Assembly (NCBI GenBank): GCA_044222225.1
Contig: JBGANR010000003.1
Location: 179,210-243,209 of the forward strand
Direction: 5' to 3'
From: JBGANR01 sp044222225
GTDB lineage: Bacteria > Actinomycetota > Actinomycetes > Mycobacteriales > Mycobacteriaceae
DNA: 64,000 nt
The notes beneath the pieces were generated by a model. It had not been told where the DNA came from and did no database searches. It saw nothing but the letters and a program-made list of their open reading frames with translations. The position numbers were made by a program, and so were the translations under genes. This document shows positions 60,145-64,000 of the stretch, in pieces; position 1 is the first letter of the stretch; the number at the start of each line of letters is the position of its first letter.

Positions 60145-60258
60145 ATGCCCGATTCCCGGACGGGCCACTCAGGGGCATCGGCTCCGACCATCCGGCGACC
60201 AGACCACCGATGTGGCCCCGGCACCATGCCCTACGCTGTCCCGAGGGGGGTGGCGGAT

Positions 60259-60657
60259 ATGAGCGGGAAGCGTAGACCGGCCAGGCGGCGTGCAGGTCCG
60301 ACCGAGCGGGGACGCCCACCGCACGGTTGCGATCTCCGTACGCTCGCGGCGTCCGTCGAGTACGGCGGCAGTCCCTATCACCGGTGGCCGGGAAACTCCT
60401 CGGACGGTGTCTCTGCCGCACGACCCGACGCGACGCGGTGTCCGCCGGACATCACGCGCGATATCGCCCGCCGTTGGTTGCGGTCGGCGATCGAGGCCGG
60501 GGACGTCGGCGGAATCTGGGAACCAGACACCTACCCGCAGCGGGCATGGAAACGCGTCGACGGGAAGGTCTTCGAGGCCCGCATCACGAATCGGACCACC
60601 GGGGAGTACCACGGCTATCCGATCGCCGAATCCGAAGCACCGAGGTGGCTGGCATGA
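60259..60657 (+). CDS. Small partner protein of an IrrE-like module
   Basis: A 132-residue protein from ATG 60259, behind GAGGGGGG. The N-terminal 60 residues are basic and low in complexity. The C-terminal half (ITRDIARRWLRSAIEAGDVGG, then RAWKRVDGKVFEARITNR and GEYHGYPI) looks like a compact alpha/beta domain found as a small partner of IrrE-type proteins. Its stop overlaps the next gene (ATGA), so the two are translationally coupled. It might act as inhibitor or antitoxin; this is inferred only from the pairing. Confidence 0.65.
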   Translation: MSGKRRPARRRAGPTERGRPPHGCDLRTLAASVEYGGSPYHRWPGNSSDGVSAARPDATRCPPDITRDIARRWLRSAIEAGDVGGIWEPDTYPQRAWKRVDGKVFEARITNRTTGEYHGYPIAESEAPRWLA

Positions 60658-61949
60658 GACGCCGACTCTCGATTCTCCCCGACTGGCAAGCCCCACCGGG
60701 TCTGGGCGCCATCGAACTCGACGCGACCTGGGCTCGACTCACGATCACCGTCGACGAGGACTTCGTCACGTTGGTGCACGCCGACGGCAGCCCTCGTGGA
60801 TATCTGAATGTCAGTGCCTATCCCCTCGCCGAATGGATCGCATTCAACTGGTGGCCGCTCCGCGCCGAAGTCCGGGTGTCCGGATACGACGCGCACCACT
60901 GGTCGTGGCGTCACGCCGCAGCCGGATCCTGGCACCGCCGACACAACGTCCGGGCCGCCGGGAACGGGATGACCTGGCCGGACCTGACATTCATCCCCGA
61001 GGGCGCCGTCACCCGACTGTCCTGGTGGCCGGCCACCGCCTCGAACACCCGGTTGCTCGCAGACGGCACCCGGACCATCGCCACAGGACAGATCGACGAT
61101 GAACTGGTGAGATTCGTCGACTCCGTGATCGCTCGACTCGACGAGCGCGGCGTGACCGGCACCCCCTTGCACCGTGAGTGGGCCGCCATCGCAGCCCTGG
61201 ACGCCGAAGAAAAGGCTTTCGCCGAGGCCGTCGGGCGGCTCGGCCTCGACCCCTTCTCCATCACCGATGACACCGCCGACGCGATCCTCGCCCTCGACCG
61301 GTTCGATGACGACGGTTTCGTCGACGACATCCTCGACACCGTGGAGCCGACGAACACAGGCCTTCGCCAGATCGGCACCTGGCTCCAGCACGCCACCGAA
61401 CTGGCCGACTCCGCGGTCGACCGGCACAGCATCGACGTGACGTCGGCCCGTGTACGCGATCTCGTCGAGATCGATTCCCGCAAGCCCTGGATCGCTGGCT
61501 TCCAAGCAGCCGCAACCGTCCGCGACCACATGGGCTTCCACGCCGGCCGAGTCGACGCGTCCCTGCTGGCGGCGGCCGTCACCACTCCCCGTCGGCATCG
61601 CGCCGACCTGATGGACGGTTACACCCAGAATGTCGACGGCCACTCCGTCGTCGTCATCGCAGGTGAGGGGAGATCAGAGGAACTCGATCGGTTCCTCCGG
61701 GCCCGATCACTCGGGCTGCACCTGCTGCGACCGGACCGCACCCGCTTCGTCATGTCCGATGTCCGTTCACCGCTGCAGTCCGCGGCACGATCCTTCGCCG
61801 CTGAACTCCTCGCACCGGCTGCGGACGTCGTCGCCATGCGGGACGAAGTCGGCGGGCCGGACGCCTCGGCGTTCGACATCATCGCCCGCCGCTTCCAGGT
61901 GTCCACCGAAGTCGTCGAACGCCAATACACCAACCGCGTCAGGACTTAG
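60654..61949 (+). CDS. ImmA/IrrE-like protein with degenerate metal site
   Basis: A 431-residue protein. The N-terminal part (residues 1-150) includes YPLAEWIAFNWWPLRAEV and RRHNVRAAGNGMTWPDLTF, a set found in a specific subfamily of IrrE-like proteins. The C-terminus has the IrrE tail: SPLQSAARSFAAELLAPAADV, then FDIIARRFQVSTEVVERQY. The HExxH zinc motif expected before the tail is not seen, so protease activity is doubtful. It overlaps its small partner gene by 4 bases and is inserted between embC and embA. Confidence 0.7.
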   Translation: MRRRLSILPDWQAPPGLGAIELDATWARLTITVDEDFVTLVHADGSPRGYLNVSAYPLAEWIAFNWWPLRAEVRVSGYDAHHWSWRHAAAGSWHRRHNVRAAGNGMTWPDLTFIPEGAVTRLSWWPATASNTRLLADGTRTIATGQIDDELVRFVDSVIARLDERGVTGTPLHREWAAIAALDAEEKAFAEAVGRLGLDPFSITDDTADAILALDRFDDDGFVDDILDTVEPTNTGLRQIGTWLQHATELADSAVDRHSIDVTSARVRDLVEIDSRKPWIAGFQAAATVRDHMGFHAGRVDASLLAAAVTTPRRHRADLMDGYTQNVDGHSVVVIAGEGRSEELDRFLRARSLGLHLLRPDRTRFVMSDVRSPLQSAARSFAAELLAPAADVVAMRDEVGGPDASAFDIIARRFQVSTEVVERQYTNRVRT

Positions 61950-61959
61950 ACGCATCGGA

Positions 61960-62034
61960 CGTCATATCGAGCGCCGCTGAGCGTCGTCGAGGAGATAATC
62001 GTCGCGACGCCTCTCAGCGGCACTCGATATGACG
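61960..62034 (+). repeat. Palindromic element C of a dispersed repeat family
   Basis: Arms of about 22 bp (61960-61981 and 62013-62034, one mismatch) enclose a 31-base loop with GTCGAGGAGATAATCGTCGCG. The loop matches elements at 2201-2263 and 10547-10616, and the inner CTGAG/CTCAG arm bases agree, but the outer arm (cgtcatatcgag) is entirely different. It starts 10 bases after the IrrE-like gene stop, in the same orientation as in the other two cases. Confidence 0.8.
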
Positions 62035-62097
62035 CGCGCCGGAGGCGCGGGCCCGTGTGGCAGGAGATCTCAGCCTCCTCGCCTACCATCAGACCTC

Positions 62098-64000
62098 GTG
62101 TCGACAACCCCGCGAAGCCCGAGCGCGCCGATGAAGTCGGTGGAAACGCCCACAACGGCCCTCCGGCTCGCGGCCGTCGTCTCCGGCCTCATCGGAATCC
62201 TGTGCTGCGCGCTCGTGCCGCTGCTGCCCGTCGAACAGAAGACGTCGACGCTGCAGTGGCCGCAGGGACAGCCCCTGGAGCAGAGTGCGTCGGTCACGGC
62301 TCCGGCCACCGCGCTCGTCGCACAGACCTTCGCCGCGACGATCCCCTGCGACGTGCTGCGCTCGGCGCCCACCGACGCGACGATCCTGGCGACCATTCCG
62401 AACGGCGCCAACCAGGGCCCCGACAAGCGGCTGGCCGTGACGAAGGGAACCGACGGCATCACGGTCGTCGTCCGGCAGTTCATCCTCACGTCGGCGACCG
62501 GCGACGCCCTCGCCGGCTGCCGCGAACTCGTCCTGTCGGCCGACGTCACCGGCGTCTCGGCCGAATTCGTCGGCGCCTCCCCCGCCGTCCGGCAGGGACC
62601 GGAGAAGCGACCGCAGATCGACGGCCTCTTCACCTCGCTGACGCCGGAGCAGGTCCGCGCCGCCGGACCCCGACTGTCGGCCACCATCGTCTTCGACACC
62701 CGGTTCGAATCGTCGCCGTCGGGGCTCAAGCTGCTCGCGATCGTCATCGGCGCGATGGCCGTCATCGCCTCGCTCGTCTCGCTGGCGATGCTCGACCGCG
62801 TCCACGGCTACGCCCGGCGCGTCGGACGCAGGCGCAGGCTGCGACTGCGCCCCATCGACGGCGTCGTCGCCCTGGTGCTCAACGTATGGCTGTTCATCGG
62901 CGGCGGCTCGCCGGACGACGGCTACATCTCCGTCATGGCCCGCATCATCCCCGACGCCGGCTATGTGACGAACTACTTCCGCTTCTACGGCATCGCCGAG
63001 GCGCCGTTCGACTGGTACTACTCGCTGCTCTCGCTGTGGGCGTCGGTCTCCGACCACGTGCTGTGGCTGCGGATCCCGGGTGTGTTCGCCGGCATCGCGT
63101 CGTGGCTGCTGCTCTCGCGTATCATCCTGCCGCGCCTCGGACCCGCGGTGACGCGTTCGCCGTACGCCCGCTGGGCCGCGGCCGCCGTACTCCTGGCCTG
63201 GTGGCTGCCATACGCCGCGGGCCTGCGGGTCGAGCCGATCATCGTGCTCGGCACGCTCGCGACGTGGGCCGCCGTCGAGTCGGCCGCCGCCACCCGCCGG
63301 ATGGTGCCCGCCGCGCTCGCCCCGCTGCTCGCCGGCCTGACGCTGGCGCTCGGCCCGCAGGGCGTCGTCGCGCTGGCGCTGCTGCTGGTCAGCTCGCGGG
63401 CGATGCTCGCCGTCGCCGTCCGGCGGCACCGCGAGTCGGGCGTCCTGGCCATCGCGGCGCCGCTCATCGCCGTTCCCGCGGGTCTGGCGCTCGTCGTCTT
63501 CCGGGACCAGACGCTCGCCGGGCTGTACGACGCCGTCACCGTGCGCTGGCGCACCGGGCCGACGTCGCCGTGGGTCAACGAGTACTTCCGCTACTACTTC
63601 CTCACCCTGCAGTACCCGGACGGCACGCTCTCGCGCCGGCTGCCGCTGCTGCTGCTTCTGGCGAGCGCGATCGTCGTGCTGGTCGTGCTGCTGCGTCGCA
63701 CCCGCATCCCCGGCATCGCGACGGCCCCGGCCTGGCGCGCCGTCGGCGCCGTCTTCGCCGGCATCGTGCTGCTCGCCTTCGACCCGATGAAGTGGACGAT
63801 CCACTTCGGCGTCTTCGCCGGCCTCGGCGCCGCCCTGGCGGCGCTCGTCACCGTCGCCGTCGCGCCCCCGCACCCATGCACAGCGCGCGCAACACGTGGC
63901 TCTACATCACCGGGCTCGGCCTGCTGCTGGCCGCCACCGCCGCCGGCAAGAACGGCTGGCCGTGGCTCGTCGAGTGGAGCATCCCCTGGTACGACGACCA
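62098..64000 (+). pseudogene. embA: Arabinosyltransferase EmbA-like, partial and apparently frameshifted
   Basis: From GTG 62098 about 590 codons read as an Emb protein: LRLAAVVSGLIGILCCALVPLLP, the acidic loop GSPDDGYISVMARI, YGIAEAPFDWYYSLLS, and VVFRDQTLAGL, whose wording favours EmbA. Near 63862-63876, in a CCCCC run, the frame is lost; the sense resumes one frame back as MHSARNTWLYITGLG and runs to the window edge. One missing base restores it. The gene is also cut by the window end. A sequencing error is likely, because Emb proteins are important for growth. Confidence 0.85.

Noticed and set aside
56734..60168. Very long open frame on the minus strand opposite the embC-like gene
   Set aside because: It is the antisense of a clear Emb protein; the product is Arg/Gly/Asp-rich low-complexity sequence caused by high GC at third codon positions.
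62089..63873. Long minus-strand open frame opposite the embA-like gene
   Set aside because: Same cause: biased antisense frame without any domain.
1..64000. tRNA, rRNA or other standard RNA genes
   Set aside because: No cloverleaf-like or rRNA-like sequence was noticed in the intergenic gaps; a covariance search was not possible here.

Overview
The window is GC-rich, densely coded chromosomal DNA from a mycolic-acid actinobacterium (order Mycobacteriales). The strongest evidence is in the right half: a cell-wall arabinogalactan locus with wzm, wzt, glfT1, a GtrA-like protein, dprE1, dprE2, aftA, an embC-like gene and the start of an embA-like gene, next to bpa (proteasome activator) and an Rv3778c-like aminotransferase-fold gene. 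This content parallels the Rv3778c-Rv3794 region of Mycobacterium tuberculosis, but with rearrangements and inserted genes. A genus such as Tsukamurella, Gordonia, Williamsia or Dietzia is plausible; the sequence alone does not settle it.

Layout, left to right. 0-2.2 kb: a partial membrane protein, a fused gene remnant, a PfkB sugar kinase and a TetR regulator. 2.3-5.6 kb: acyl-CoA dehydrogenase plus ADP-forming acyl-CoA synthetase, with a TetR-type operator upstream. 5.7-10.5 kb: Glu/Leu/Phe/Val dehydrogenase, DDAH-like hydrolase, amino-acid permease and universal stress protein. 10.6-14.6 kb: divergent ddl and murF, and a membrane protein. 14.7-19.6 kb: membrane protein, diguanylate cyclase, GNAT/FeeM-like acyltransferase and ThiF/E1-like enzyme. 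19.7-27.3 kb: paired lipoproteins, ABC-F ATPase, AEC transporter, zinc-finger regulator, a DRE-TIM lyase/ketopantoate-reductase-like operon and a flavin reductase. 27.4-35.9 kb: a siderophore-uptake cluster (binding protein, two permeases, ATPase, siderophore-interacting reductase) with a DrrAB-like exporter whose ATPase is frameshifted, and a divergent double AraC regulator behind an iron box. 35.8-41.4 kb: IS-end-like repeats, a DUF4143 ATPase, a broken DUF6247 gene and a large nSTAND-WD40 protein. 41.4-64 kb: the arabinogalactan locus.

The cell-wall genes form a coherent pathway. GlfT1 starts galactan on the lipid carrier, Wzm/Wzt export the product, DprE1/DprE2 make decaprenyl-phospho-arabinose, AftA adds the first arabinose, and the Emb proteins extend the arabinan. 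Two small accessory insertions interrupt this otherwise conserved array: a coiled-coil protein plus a PASTA membrane protein between aftA and embC, and a two-gene IrrE-like module between embC and embA.

The most unusual signals are: (i) a family of about 65-75 bp palindromes with changing arms and a conserved loop near CGAGGAGA-n-TA-n-T-n-GTC, each just downstream of a gene; (ii) the diguanylate cyclase/acyltransferase/E1-like gene set; (iii) the IrrE-like pair inside the emb array; (iv) several apparent reading-frame breaks, two of them single missing bases in G/C runs, which may be assembly errors.
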